From: Drosophila persimilis | Lineage: Eukaryota > Arthropoda > Insecta > Diptera > Drosophilidae | Assembly (NCBI RefSeq): GCF_003286085.1 | Contig: NW_020825288.1 | Coordinates: 26,970,001-27,034,000, forward strand | Length of the DNA stretch: 64,000 bases | Direction: 5' to 3' | Part shown: positions 12,600 through 41,718 of the stretch, piece after piece | Layout of the letters: every line of letters starts with the position of its first letter | How positions within the stretch are numbered: position 1 is the stretch's first letter | Made by a program: the position numbers and the translations under genes | Notes under the pieces: model-generated | Databases searched by the model: none | Seen by the model: the letters and a program-made list of their open reading frames with translations, nothing else | Told to the model about the DNA's origin: nothing

Positions 12600-12740
12600 C
12601 GTCAGTATATTAACGGTATATTTTGAAAATGCGACGGTATATTTGCGAGTGTCTGACCGTACATTTCAGCGATAAATCCACGGTCCCCCCTGACTATCGA
12701 ATTATCTGACTGTCGGAAAAAAAACTTCGAACGTGAAAAA
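12600..12740 (+). promoter_or_regulatory. Lk6: Probable distal promoter of Lk6
   Basis: GGTATATTTT-type boxes (resembling fly core motif 6) at about 12615-12645 are followed by CAGCGATAAATCCACGGTC and CTATCGAAT. These are imperfect forms of the motif 1/DRE block at 11302-11335. The downstream sequence is leader-like and runs without obvious splice sites to the Lk6 ATG at 13519. The exact start site is not determinable. Confidence 0.45.
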
Positions 12741-13152
12741 TGGATCGGTAGCTGGGAAATATACTTTTTAAGCGAAATACGCAAAGAAAACGGCTTTTGT
12801 CCGCTATTTCAGCGATTTTTTTTGTGTTGTAATCAGCAGGAATAATTTTGAACAACGACCAGCCTACACCACCCGTCAGTTCCAGCAGAAAACAACACAA
12901 TTATTGCAATAGAATTACTTCTGCACCACACAACACCCAACTATTGCACAGCCAGCCACAAGCCCACAAAGGAAAGGTGAAACGCAAAAAAAAATAATTA
13001 AGTCGAAAACGGAATAAAGGAATAAATCCAAAAATTTTGCTTGCTTTGCCGATGGGATGAGAGAAATCAGCAGTCACCCACACCAACAACAATCCAATTA
13101 CAAATAAATTTGACCAAAACCCGTCGTTACGCAGTCGCCATCAGGAATACAA

Positions 13153-13500
13153 TTGCCAAGCCAGCCCAACCGAAAGAATCAAATTAATTCACACACCACA
13201 CTCGCATTTCTTGGCAATTGGATTAAAAAAAGTATCAAGCAGAAAAAATATTTTCAACCAGCCACCATTTTGAATGAGCTGAAGCAGCAGAAAGAGCGAG
13301 AGCGCAACGCAGCCGAAGCAGCAGCAGCAGCGCTGCTGACATCAACGCTGTTTCTTGCAGCTGGCGGAGGACCGGACCGGGGAAGCCGTCACAAACCAAA
13401 CCCCCTTCTAGCCTGTTCTTTTGCGTTGCTACTATTGCGTTCATCTATCGGGAAGCGAAGCCGAAACTGTGCCTGGTGTTCATTCTTTGGCTACAAATAG
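13153..13500 (+). other. Upstream open reading frame in the Lk6 leader (115 codons)
   Basis: If the leader from about 12.7 kb to the Lk6 start is unspliced, this frame lies wholly inside it and ends 18 bp before the Lk6 ATG at 13519. Its product would be basic and Ala-rich with no family I recognise, so it is more likely a translation-control element than a gene. An intron in the leader would remove this interpretation. Confidence 0.3.
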
Positions 13501-13518
13501 TGTCCAACTCCCGAAAAT

Positions 13519-23205
<9,687 letters not shown>

Positions 23206-25134
23206 GCTAGTGGCCCCATGCCCTATGCCGCCTTTCCGCTATTCGAAATGTGTATCTTTTTTTTCATAACTGCGCCAAAATGCATAGTTTTGTGGCGTTT
23301 TCTACGCACATTCTCAAATTCAACTTTCCAGTTCTATAACTTTGCTTTGTTTGGTGCAACATTTCATTAAACCGTGAAACGCAAAAGCGAAAAATCCTAC
23401 TTAAAATTCCGTCATTGTAACAGATACAAATACAGATACAGATATAAAATTGTGGTAAGGAAGGAGCAAGAAGATTGTAAGAGCGAATGGAATTGGCCTT
23501 CAAAGAGCAATTGTCTACGCTGTTTGGAAACGAAAAGCCAAAGTCGTTCAAGATAAAAAAACGTACTTTTTTTATAAAAAAGATTCAAAAATTGTAATTT
23601 GTATTGAACTATAATTTTTTATTATGAAAAATAAAAACGAATACAAGAAGTGTTTAAGCGAGAGATGCATTAACAATTTAACATTTTTCTGTCCTATAAT
23701 CCTGTACTATTTCCATGTAACTTCTGACAATTTGTGTAGTCTCTTTATGTTTCGAAAAACCGATGGCAAAAGAAAGAAATCGAGTTCAATAATTATAAAG
23801 AAACACATCCAAACAGCCACAGGCATAGCTTAAGCGATAACTAAGATATTTTCAAGAAACTCCGGCGAGCAGATATGTTTATTCCAGTTTCAAGTCTGCC
23901 CTTCGTCACATTTGTTGAAATTTCTTGGTCCGCTACAAGCATTCTTTCGAAAACTTTTGGAGAGTGTATATTTTTTTAAGCCCTGACAAAAGAAAAAGAT
24001 TCTACATTGAAATGTACACCCCCACTAACACACAACACAAAAAACACGAGCACTATAGAGAAACCTAAGGGTTCTGTTCTTGACATTTAACGATGCTGAA
24101 CAATTTTTGCTGGGCGTAAATAAAGGTAAAACAAACAAACAAAAGAAATTGTGTTAAATACATAATTATGATAATATTTAACAAAAATTGTGATATAAAA
24201 TGTAAATGTAAATGCACCTGAAGAAATCTATCTATCAAATGACGCTGTGCCATCAACAACAACAACAACAACCACACCACACTTCAAAGTACTGTTAAGG
24301 CCGCCAGAAGGAGGAGGAGGAAGTTTCCACAATCTTTATTTGTTTACGTCCCACAAAATCAATGTCAAGTGCATCAATCCATCAATACTTCTATTTTTCC
24401 AGTAAACTGTAACTTACACTAAAAACTTCCATCTAAAACAAAACAAAAAAACCCAACAAAAATACAAAAAAAGTATAAAAAAACTCAAAAAATCCTTATT
24501 ATAAAATCTAAAAATGAAACGAAGATGAAACGATGGCAAAACAGCATCGAGTTCGAGTTCAGTTAAAGTTGAAGAACATACAATTTATAAAACGACGGCG
24601 TCCAGAACACTTTTAACTATTGATCTATTCCTACAGAAGCAATTAGGTTTGCATTAAAACAATTTGAGCATATGGAATCGCATTCGTTTTTATTGGTTAA
24701 GCTGTGAGGAATGTTTCGCAACGAAACAAAAAACAAAACAAAAAACAAATTAACTAAGATACGATACTACTACACTCATTTGAGATGAAATCCTTAGTTT
24801 TCGAATGTCCGTTAAACTTACGTTACGAGTAATCTATTAAGCTGTTGAACACGAACCGAACCGAACCGAACACTGGTTAAGAGCTGCTTTAGAGAGAGTG
24901 TCGACAAAAACAAGAGACCGACCGGACAGGGGAAAGTGGGGAGTAAAAGTGCAACTAATTGATAAATCAACTGAATAATACAATTAATTGAAATGTTTGT
25001 ATGACAAATTTGTTTAAACATAATTGCTGCAAGAGCTATAAATAAAAGGAAAATAAAAATGCGACAAGGATAAAGTAAACCTTCAACAAACGAAAGAGTC
25101 GATATTGTTTTATACATAAAAAAAAGTCAATAAA
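23206..25134 (+). other. Lk6: 3' UTR of Lk6
   Basis: AT-rich non-coding sequence runs from the TAG at 23203-23205 to AATAAA at 25129-25134, which is followed by a GT-rich stretch (CTTGTGTTGTTAG) suitable as a cleavage-enhancing downstream element. It contains several A-rich runs and short CCGAA repeats near 24855. No gene is seen in it. Confidence 0.65.
25129..25134 (+). terminator. Lk6: Poly(A) signal of Lk6
   Basis: Canonical AATAAA with a GU-rich downstream element within 40 bp, placed between the Lk6 stop and the CG6923 promoter. Confidence 0.6.
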
Positions 25135-25740
25135 AATGCAAAATATACAAAATGTTAAATCTTGTGTTGTTAGTCTCAAAGTCGAGCATCAGGACTTCAA
25201 TTATTTAATGCATATATGGCCGTAAAAAAACAAAGAAAAAGCTCAATAAACAGATCAATCAGCCAACTGAAACTGTTTGTTTGATTGTACCTACATGTGT
25301 ATGTTACCGGCCGAGGGACGCTGCCGCATGACGCACCGGCAAGAAAGTTAGATGTTAGAACTAAACTAACTAGCATGCATTCAAAACACAAATACAATTA
25401 CTTATCTTGGTTAAGGCATGTGATTTAAGAAGAGCAACGAAACTAGTGGTGGATATGTTATGGTATAGGACCAGACCAGACCCTAAAGTGTTCCTACAAG
25501 GAATAGTTAATCTACGCCCCATAAATCCGTGTTGAGGGGCGCAGTTCTATAATTCCCTGCGTCAGACTTGCTAACTTATGGATAGGAATTATAAACAATT
25601 CATCCCAGATGGGGGATTTAGGATTCGAACAAAGTAGATAACGAACGGAACGTAAGATTTTTGAATTTAGGTATCGGGCCACAAATCAGCTGAGAAGAAA
25701 ATTTATCGATTTCAGAATTTCATGGGTGTATGGGATTATT
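25135..25740. other. Intergenic spacer between Lk6 and CG6923
   Basis: Short AT-rich spacer. A further AATAAA near 25244 could serve as a backup Lk6 poly(A) signal. I see no gene, RNA gene or repeat here. Confidence 0.5.
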
Positions 25741-25747
25741 TGTATAC

Positions 25748-25880
25748 GGTCACACTGCTTCGCGAGTAAACTATGGTCTAAAAATTAATAATAATAATTT
25801 TCGATGTTAAAAAGGGGTTCAGGTGAAGAAGCAGCAGCAGGTGGGTCGAAATTTCCACAGCTGTTTGGATAAGTGTGCAA
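25748..25880 (+). promoter_or_regulatory. CG6923: Motif 1 promoter of CG6923
   Basis: A perfect GGTCACACTG (motif 1) lies at 25748-25757, about 600 bp before the first coding ATG. This motif marks broad housekeeping promoters in flies. A leader exon presumably starts just downstream and is spliced to the acceptor GCTTTCAG, with the next exon starting at 26282. The donor of the first leader exon was not fixed. Confidence 0.6.
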
Positions 25881-26342
25881 TCTGCTGCCTAAAACTGGCT
25901 AATTGTTGGTCATTAGTTGGACGAAAAATGGCCACTGGCCAATTGGAGTGTGTATTCCATGGTTGGAGTAAAGTATTTTAGGGTATTCATTCGGTTCGAT
26001 GTACGTATTTTCACTGCCTTTTCAAGTGACAGTTTTGCTTCTGTTTCTGTTCTGTCCCCTTCCTGATCCTGCTCCTCCCTTTTCAAAAGTAATAAATCAA
26101 TATTGCAAATTTGTTGTGCGTGCAATGTTGTGCGGATGTGTGTAGGCAATGTAATATATTTACATATGTGTACATATGTGGACACATATAGTATGTATAG
26201 CCAGCCGAGACTGTTCTGTCGTTATATGTTGCTTTACCATACACATTCGAACAGATGTATACTCGTATTCTGTGCTTTCAGGACAGTGTAGGAACGATTC
26301 CTTGTGATTCGGATTTGTCTGACAAATAATCCACAAGCAGCC

Positions 26343-30646
<4,304 letters not shown>

Positions 30647-31313
30647 CATTGTGTGCATGGAATCTTCATGTAAAACTGAACTTTGGACTGAGTTCGCCGG
30701 GCCAGCGTTAACTAACATCGTTATATTGCAAAACTAATTACAAAAAAACACATTCGAAAAACACGTAAAAAATGTTAAACCCCCAATCCCCCACTCCCAA
30801 CGACACTACGACAATTGTAGCTGGCGGAACACAAAGAAAATTTTCAGTGTCGTGTTTGAATATCAAAAAAGCTAAGTCTCTCCCCCCCCCCCAAACCTTT
30901 TTAGAGTAAAATTATTTTAAGTGTTTTTGGCTTTTAATTTACTATAAATATGTACAAATTATCCACGTTTTGTGAAACAAAATTCTTGTGATAAGAATTT
31001 CATAAATGCTTAAATTGTTATAGCATAGAACCCCAGCCCCCCATAGAGCATTTCAATTTTTAAGACGACAAACGATTATGATTTAGTAAAATATTATATT
31101 GTTTAACTCAACTAAGTATTTTCCAGAATGGCCAACGATTCTTTTTGTTACGTTTTTTCATTTATCCCCAAAAGAAAAGAAAGATTTAGTTGAACTAGAG
31201 ATTTCGATTTCTCCTTATCCAATTAATTGCTCAATCCCATATCTCATATCGTGCGTGCCATATAAGTGATTTTGAGTCGATACAGTTTTAAAGAGCTTGA
31301 ATAATTCAATAAA
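30647..31313 (+). other. CG6923: 3' UTR of CG6923 with poly(A) signal
   Basis: AT-rich sequence from the stop at 30644-30646 to AATAAA at 31308-31313. The 3' end of the convergent WDR55 gene lies about 100 bp further on. Confidence 0.6.
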
Positions 31314-31413
31314 CAAAATGAAATCAAGTGCGCACCTGGGAACAGAGGGCTTACTGCCAGAGAAGAAAGGCTCAGCGACGTGATGATGTTCGGATTGGAT
31401 TCTATTTCGTGAA

Positions 31414-31603
31414 TTTATTCATAACCGGTAACAATTGATGGCGAAATTGAAACATCTCAACATTGTTTATATTGTATGATTTTGTGCAAAATTTTTAAAA
31501 CCTATGGCTACAAGTAGTTTTGTTTTAAAACGGTGTTTCGTTAGGTCGAAACCTTATTGTAAAATACGGGGGAGATATTTCCTAGTAAGAAAGCGGCTTT
31601 AGG
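31414..31603 (-). terminator. CG14722: 3' UTR and poly(A) signal of the WDR55 gene
   Basis: On the minus strand AATAAA occurs at 31419-31414, about 185 bp after the stop codon. The two convergent transcripts therefore end within roughly 100 bp of each other, unless they overlap. Confidence 0.5.
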
Positions 31604-33173
31604 TTAGGCCGAATTACTGGGTCCAGCGGCTGCGTCGTTATTGTCCGCATTGTCCTCATCTTCTTTGGTTAGATCGGAGAAAAAGTCCGACGCGTTGGTG
31701 CACTTAGAAGAGGGTAAATTGTGACGCTTCTCCTTATAGGCATTGTGCTTGTCATTGTACTTGATGTCGCCAAAGTCTTCGAAATACTTCACGTTCCAGA
31801 AGCGTACATCGTTGTTGTGCGAAGATGAGGCCAGCAGCTCCCCGCTGGTGTTGATGTCCAGCGACTCAATTGGCATATTATGCTGGCCGACAACGCCAAG
31901 GTTTCGGTAAGGTGTGATATGACAGGCTCTTATATTGCCATCCTCTCCGGCCACGCAAGCGATGCGATCGGTAATGGGTATCATGAGGCTTACGGGACTC
32001 TTGATGCCGGGGTACATGTCGCAGTGGTAGCCGAAATAGCCCCAATTGTAGGAATACAGTTTGCCCTTGGAGGTGCCCACCACTAGCTTGGAGCTTCCCC
32101 GATAGATGCCCATGCAGTTGAGCTCCTCCTCATACGGCTCTGACTGAACATAGAGCTTTCGGGCAGCGATGTTGAATGTGGTTAGATAGCCGTCGGCGCT
32201 GGTAGCCAGCAGCAGTTTTTTCTGGTCGTTGGTTATCATCTGTGTAATTTGATCCTCCACTTCCTTGAGCTCAAATATTGGGTTCTTGGTGCGCAGATCC
32301 CAGAGCTTTACTGTCCCCGCATCGTCACCAGTGGCAAAGAGGTTCTCGTCTAGGACATGCAGTTTGTTAATGGCATCGTCGTGGGCCGTCTCATACAGCT
32401 TCTTTAGCTTCTCCGTCTCGAGATCTGTGACCATCACACACTTATCCTTGGAGGCAGTCAGCAAGTAGCGGCCGTCTTCAGTGAATTCCACGTCACGACA
32501 GGCCTTGGAATGAACCTCAATAGTGCGCAGCAGCTTGTTCCCTTCATTGCCGTACTCGTACAAATGGACATCGCCTATTATGGTAGCCAGCGCAATGATA
32601 TCTCTGTCGGGGTGAAAGCAAACATCCGTGATGAAGTCTTCAAGCTTTATTTCCGGTGGGGCACTGCGAGGCTTCTTTATGGCAGCTATGATAGCACGCA
32701 CTGTTTCGTCTGTCTCATCATCCAGATCGTCTAGATCAACAGCTGCCGAATCGGCTGCGCTTCCGCATGGACCATCGTTGTCATCCTTGCGCCGCTTGGC
32801 GCTTGTCGCCTCCCCGCTACTAGCTCCCTCCGCCTCGTCCTCCTCTAGCATGGAGTCGTCCGAGTCGGAGGAGTCCTCCGCATTGGGATCAAAGCTGCTG
32901 TCGCTGCTAATGCTCTCGTTTTCATCTGCATTTTGATTGTGTTCTGGCGCCCCCACATCCGCCAGATCATGTTCGTCGATGTCGCTATCCGACACGTCCT
33001 CCCCCACAAGAGCCTCCTGAGCGATCTCTTCTATGACACCAATAACCATATCGTCGTCCAAATCATCAAGCTCATCAGCATCTGAGGGAGTCTTGAAGTT
33101 GTTATGCCTGAAATACATGCGTGTGAGTACGATAAATCAATGATTCCGTTCGACTAAACACTCACGTATGCAT
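31604..33173 (-). CDS. CG14722: WD repeat-containing protein 55 homologue
   Basis: Two coding exons: 33173-33166 (only 8 nt: Met, His and two bases) and 33107-31604, giving about 503 residues. Splicing at ACGTGAGT and TTTCAG produces [18 protein letters not shown], which matches my memory of the fly WDR55 family N terminus. A start at 33118 would read through the acceptor and is less likely. The first 150 residues are strongly acidic (Asp/Glu/Ser). From about residue 155 a seven-bladed beta-propeller begins, with WD-like units such as [31 protein letters not shown] and [19 protein letters not shown]55 proteins act in nucleolar rRNA processing and ribosome biogenesis; I infer that role here. 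The gene is head to head with Blm. Confidence 0.93.
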
Positions 33174-37781
<4,608 letters not shown>

Positions 37782-38102
37782 AGCCATCGGCATCGTGACA
37801 TCGTGGCATCGGGCATCATCATACTTCAGCGAAACGAAAACGATCCACAAACGATCACGCATTATTTTTGTCACATTTCAACTTTCATTTCTTTTCGTTT
37901 AACAGTAACATTGCCCTAGAACTAGAGTAAGACTTAGAAAAGTAAGCGCTGGAGCCGCTTGCATCTTTGGCTGTAACAGCATTAAAAGAAACTCGCATTT
38001 AAAATTGTACAACTTCGGTGAATTTCACTTAATTAAGTACTCAAAACACACCCAATGTCGTCGCGTCCCAGCGATAAGCGATCATCGATCACCGCTCACC
38101 GC
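37782..38102. other. Shared 3' spacer of Blm and TPK
   Basis: This 321 bp holds the Blm 3' UTR, with ATTAAA at 37981-37986 as a likely poly(A) signal, and the end of the convergent TPK transcript. No plain AATAAA for TPK was seen on the minus strand, so the two transcripts may overlap. Confidence 0.5.
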
Positions 38103-39271
38103 TCACTTGGAAGTTTGACGTAACTTCTCCTCAAAATCGTATGCCCCCATGGACCATATTAAGTTGGCGTCCGTTTCCACTTGAACGAACTCTGTAGAGT
38201 AGGTGTTCGATGTGCTGACCATGCCGCCAAATTCCATTTGGGTGTGATCTTCAAGATAAATAGAATCGCATTAAATATATAACGATATATATATATATAT
38301 TTGTATACAAACATAGGTTCCACTTGAGGCCTGTCGTCGTTACATTGTGCGCCATTGATCCAACAGGCATTAGGGAGCACCATCTCTGGGTTTTCACCAG
38401 ATCGAGTGGCACCTGTATCGTGTGCTTGCCCGGCCTCAGGAGCCACGTTATTGAGTCTCCGCTCAACAGAAACACATTGCAATTGTCTTTTTGCGCTTTA
38501 TACAGGGTGTTCAGATTGGCCATAACCTGATCGAGGCGACCCGAGGTGTCGTGGAATACGATAACATCATGGATTTTACGCTGCGCCATCACGGGTTGAA
38601 GCACTGTGATGGCCTTGGTGAAATCTGTTGCATCTTGATCCGGAGTGTGTATTTTGGGCGTTGATTTAAAGAAATCGACCGTTTCCTCCGTTATTGAGTC
38701 AAAGTCGCCTGTTATCACATCGAGTGGTTCGAACGGCCCCCCCGTTGCTGGCGCGCCCTTCGGCCTTTTGGTTGCTCCTTGACCCAGCAAAAACTCCCGC
38801 CAGTGATTAGAGCCTCCATCAACGGCACAACGCACGGCCGCTGCACAAGAAAAATAGATTCATTAGCACCCAGCATCTAAAGGTCTCCCCGGGGAGAGAC
38901 TTGCTTTAGTTACCATTCTTCCATAACGATTTAACCACGTGAGCTGGAACCTGAATCTGTCGGTTAAGAACAACACACACATGCCCGTTGTCGCCCAGCT
39001 TGAAGTTTTCGTTGATCATGTTGCCGGGCGTCCATTTGAACTCTTTGGGGGGCACTGTGTGGTCCATTTGTTGTCGAAATCCAATGGTTGTTTTGGTGCA
39101 GAAGATGCGTTTATGCACAAGCGTGCCAACTCGTGTGAAATGTCGGTCGCCATCCGTTATCGCCAGGCGGTGGGCAGCGCCGCGCATCAAATTTAAAACT
39201 GTATTGCGGTGGCATGCTGTTGCCATATTCCGACAACGTGGGCGTGGCGTAGAAGTAAATGAAATGTACAA
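38103..39271 (-). CDS. CG14721: Thiamine pyrophosphokinase
   Basis: Exons (minus) are 39271-38914, 38840-38313 and 38248-38103, giving about 343 residues from the first ATG or 328 from the in-frame ATG at 39226. The enzyme transfers pyrophosphate from ATP to thiamine, making thiamine diphosphate. Visible family motifs are AVDGGSNHW, VITGDFDSI, HTPDQDATDFTKAI, SGRLDQVMANLNTL (the metal/nucleotide and thiamine site residues of the TPK fold) and the C-terminal GLKWNL…GGMVSTSNTY segment. The last intron is only 64 bp, with donor GTTTGT; the splice reads WNLYHTQMEFGG, which suits the family. The N-terminal 50-60 residues before the TPK core are Arg/Thr-rich with few acidic residues and could be a mitochondrial targeting extension. 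I cannot settle which start is used. Confidence 0.93.
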
Positions 39272-39339
39272 AAAAGACTGAAATAATATGCTCGGCCGCC
39301 CGCTAACACGCTACTTTTTGTTTTTTAAACAAATTTAAT

Positions 39340-39420
39340 TTCAGGCACAATGCCTGGTCGCACTGTTCGATAGTCTTTGGGAAATCGATAGACGCTGACG
39401 CTTTGGCGGTAAGTTTGAAT
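39340..39420. promoter_or_regulatory. Motif 1/DRE promoter of TPK, possibly bidirectional
   Basis: GGTCGCACTG at 39356-39365 is one base off motif 1. AATCGATAG at 39383-39391 is a DREF element. Both lie about 85-120 bp upstream of the TPK start. On the plus strand a good donor (GCGGTAAGTTT, 39407-39417) follows at once, so a divergent non-coding transcript may also start here. Confidence 0.55.
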
Positions 39421-41718
39421 TCAGCCTAATTATTCATAGTACAGATTTTTGAGCTTCAAAGACAGCTGTACTGTTTATTTAAGAAGTACGTTCAGTCGCT
39501 GTGACAAAACTCGTGAAAAATACCTTAATATACGTTAGAAGTACTTCATACATTTAGGAGTTACCTTGTGTTTAATTTCAAACTAACCTATGGTCGAACT
39601 TTTGTTGCTAAGCGCCTTCCGCGTCTGATGAAGGGGGGAAAACTGAACTGAGCTCAGTTCAACTCATCGACAGGATAGTCGTCTGGCATCCAGACAGAAA
39701 AGGGGGTGATGTTCTGCAATACTTTTGTTCTGGTTGAACCTCCGATGTCAGCTGCATCAATATTGTTACAGTTCATTTTGCTTGCTCTATACAAATACAG
39801 GCATTTATACAGCAGTCAGAGCAGTGGGGGAGCATCCGCATCCGCATCAAAGCCCATCATCCCATCCGTCCATAGAGCCATTCGTGCACATCCGTGCAGG
39901 GCCTTTGGTGAGCCTGGGTTGTGATTGACTGTGGACCGACCGCTTGATTCAGTTTTAAATTCAAACTTCTTTATTTTGAGGGTAATTTGGAGTTGCGGCC
40001 CTAGGGAGCAGGAGTTAAGAGCGGAGAAGGAATTCGCGCATGAAGTTGAAGCCGTGTAAAAATCCGTTGCTCCCAGCGCAGTCATAAATAAATGAAATTC
40101 CACTTTAACAAAAATACCCGTGTGTACTCGTACGCACATGTTCTTGGCATATTTGTTCGCATTTACAGAACTTTCCAATGAATTACATGAGCCGTCTGTT
40201 GGCACTCGGGTGTCGCGGTGTCATTAATTTATGAAGGTAATAGCCCTTGCGGGGCCCTTGCCGGGCTGCAAGATATTAACGATAGTGGTGCAGGGAGCTG
40301 ACAATCATAAGCGTCGCATTCCAAAACTAATTGCTTCGCATATCCTCCGTATGTCTCCGCACGCTGATCGGATATGTGTGTCACACACATTGGCAAATGG
40401 TATCAAGGATTTTAAAGAAGTTTTCTTTTCGTCCATTACCCACCGCTGGGTAATGGTGGGCTGGCATTGCGGTTCAATGCACCGCGATGTCGTGATTAGA
40501 AGTTATTAAGCCACAATACTGGTAGGGTAGGCAACGGGGGGCTGCAAGTTTCTTTGACGTTGCCAAGCGATGGGGTTCAGACAAGCAGACGCTTCACTTG
40601 CCACATCTACCAGAGCTGCCAGCCCGAAGTGAGTGCCAAGGAAAGTGCGACAGGAAATTCATCAATGTCTCCACCGTCTGTCGCATGCACTCAACCCCCC
40701 CGGGTGATAGTGGAAAAAACAGGACGAGGAAAACAGGGGGAGAGAGAGAGCTATTGAAAAACACAAGGATACGGAAAGAAGGTGAGGTTGGGGCTGGAAT
40801 TCGATTGCCAATGGCGGCCGAGGCGGTGTGGGGCTTTCGCAGGAGGTTATTTACGGACGAAAGCAGGCAGAAAGCAAGCCACAGAAACGGATGCCGAATG
40901 ACGGTTTTGTTTTTTTGCGGCAGCCAAAAGGAAATTATGAATTTAGCAGCAGCTCGGCAGCTGTCTATTTAAGTTCTCTTCTTCTCAAGTCTGGTTTTGA
41001 AATTTAAATTGACACTCAAGCCCTCAGTTGAATGCACAAAATCCTCAGATCCACTGGCAATCCCAAGAATTATCCACGAAAGAAAAGACGACACCAATAA
41101 CAATTACCAGTTACCAGTTACCATTACATATCGTATGTCTTTAATTAATATATTTGATCTTTTTTCTGTTTCACTTTTGCCCCCCTCGTGCGATGATCCC
41201 TCCTGACACTTCTCCAGCGATTACTTTTATTGTATTCCGTCAAAATTAACTTAATGCAACGTGCAACGAGTGAGATGCGTAATCGTAATCGCACAGAGGA
41301 CATCTTTTTCCGGTCCGGTCTGTGTGTATTCTTGGGGGCCACTTCTAGCAGCACGACATTTCGGAATGGAATGCAATGGAATGCGCCATCAGGCATGAAT
41401 CACATTGTGTGTTTGTGTGTGTATCTGTGTGATCTACATATGTGTGTGTGTTTAGTTTGCATATCATGTTTATAGATACATTTGTTGTTGCACTTATACA
41501 TAGATACATATATTTGAATGAAATGCCATTTTGATTAGCCCACAAATGGAATCGAATTTCGGCTTGGATTCCCATTCTCCCCCCACTCCATACTCGTACA
41601 TATGCAATATGTATGTGTTTGTGTATATGTGTGCGGGGATGTCCTGCCATTTGCTGTTCTTGTTGTTGTTGCTTGTAATTATTGTTCTGCATTCGGCGGC
41701 ATTGCATATTTACACGCT
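39421..41718. other. Intergenic region between TPK and the TSR/laminin-G gene
   Basis: No gene is recognised. The region includes a perfect 10 bp inverted repeat at 40433-40456 and several short open frames without domains. Towards its right end it includes the presumed 3' UTR of the minus-strand gene, whose AATAAA may be the one at 41231-41226. The CA/GT-rich stretch at 41400-41460 is simple sequence. Confidence 0.5.
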
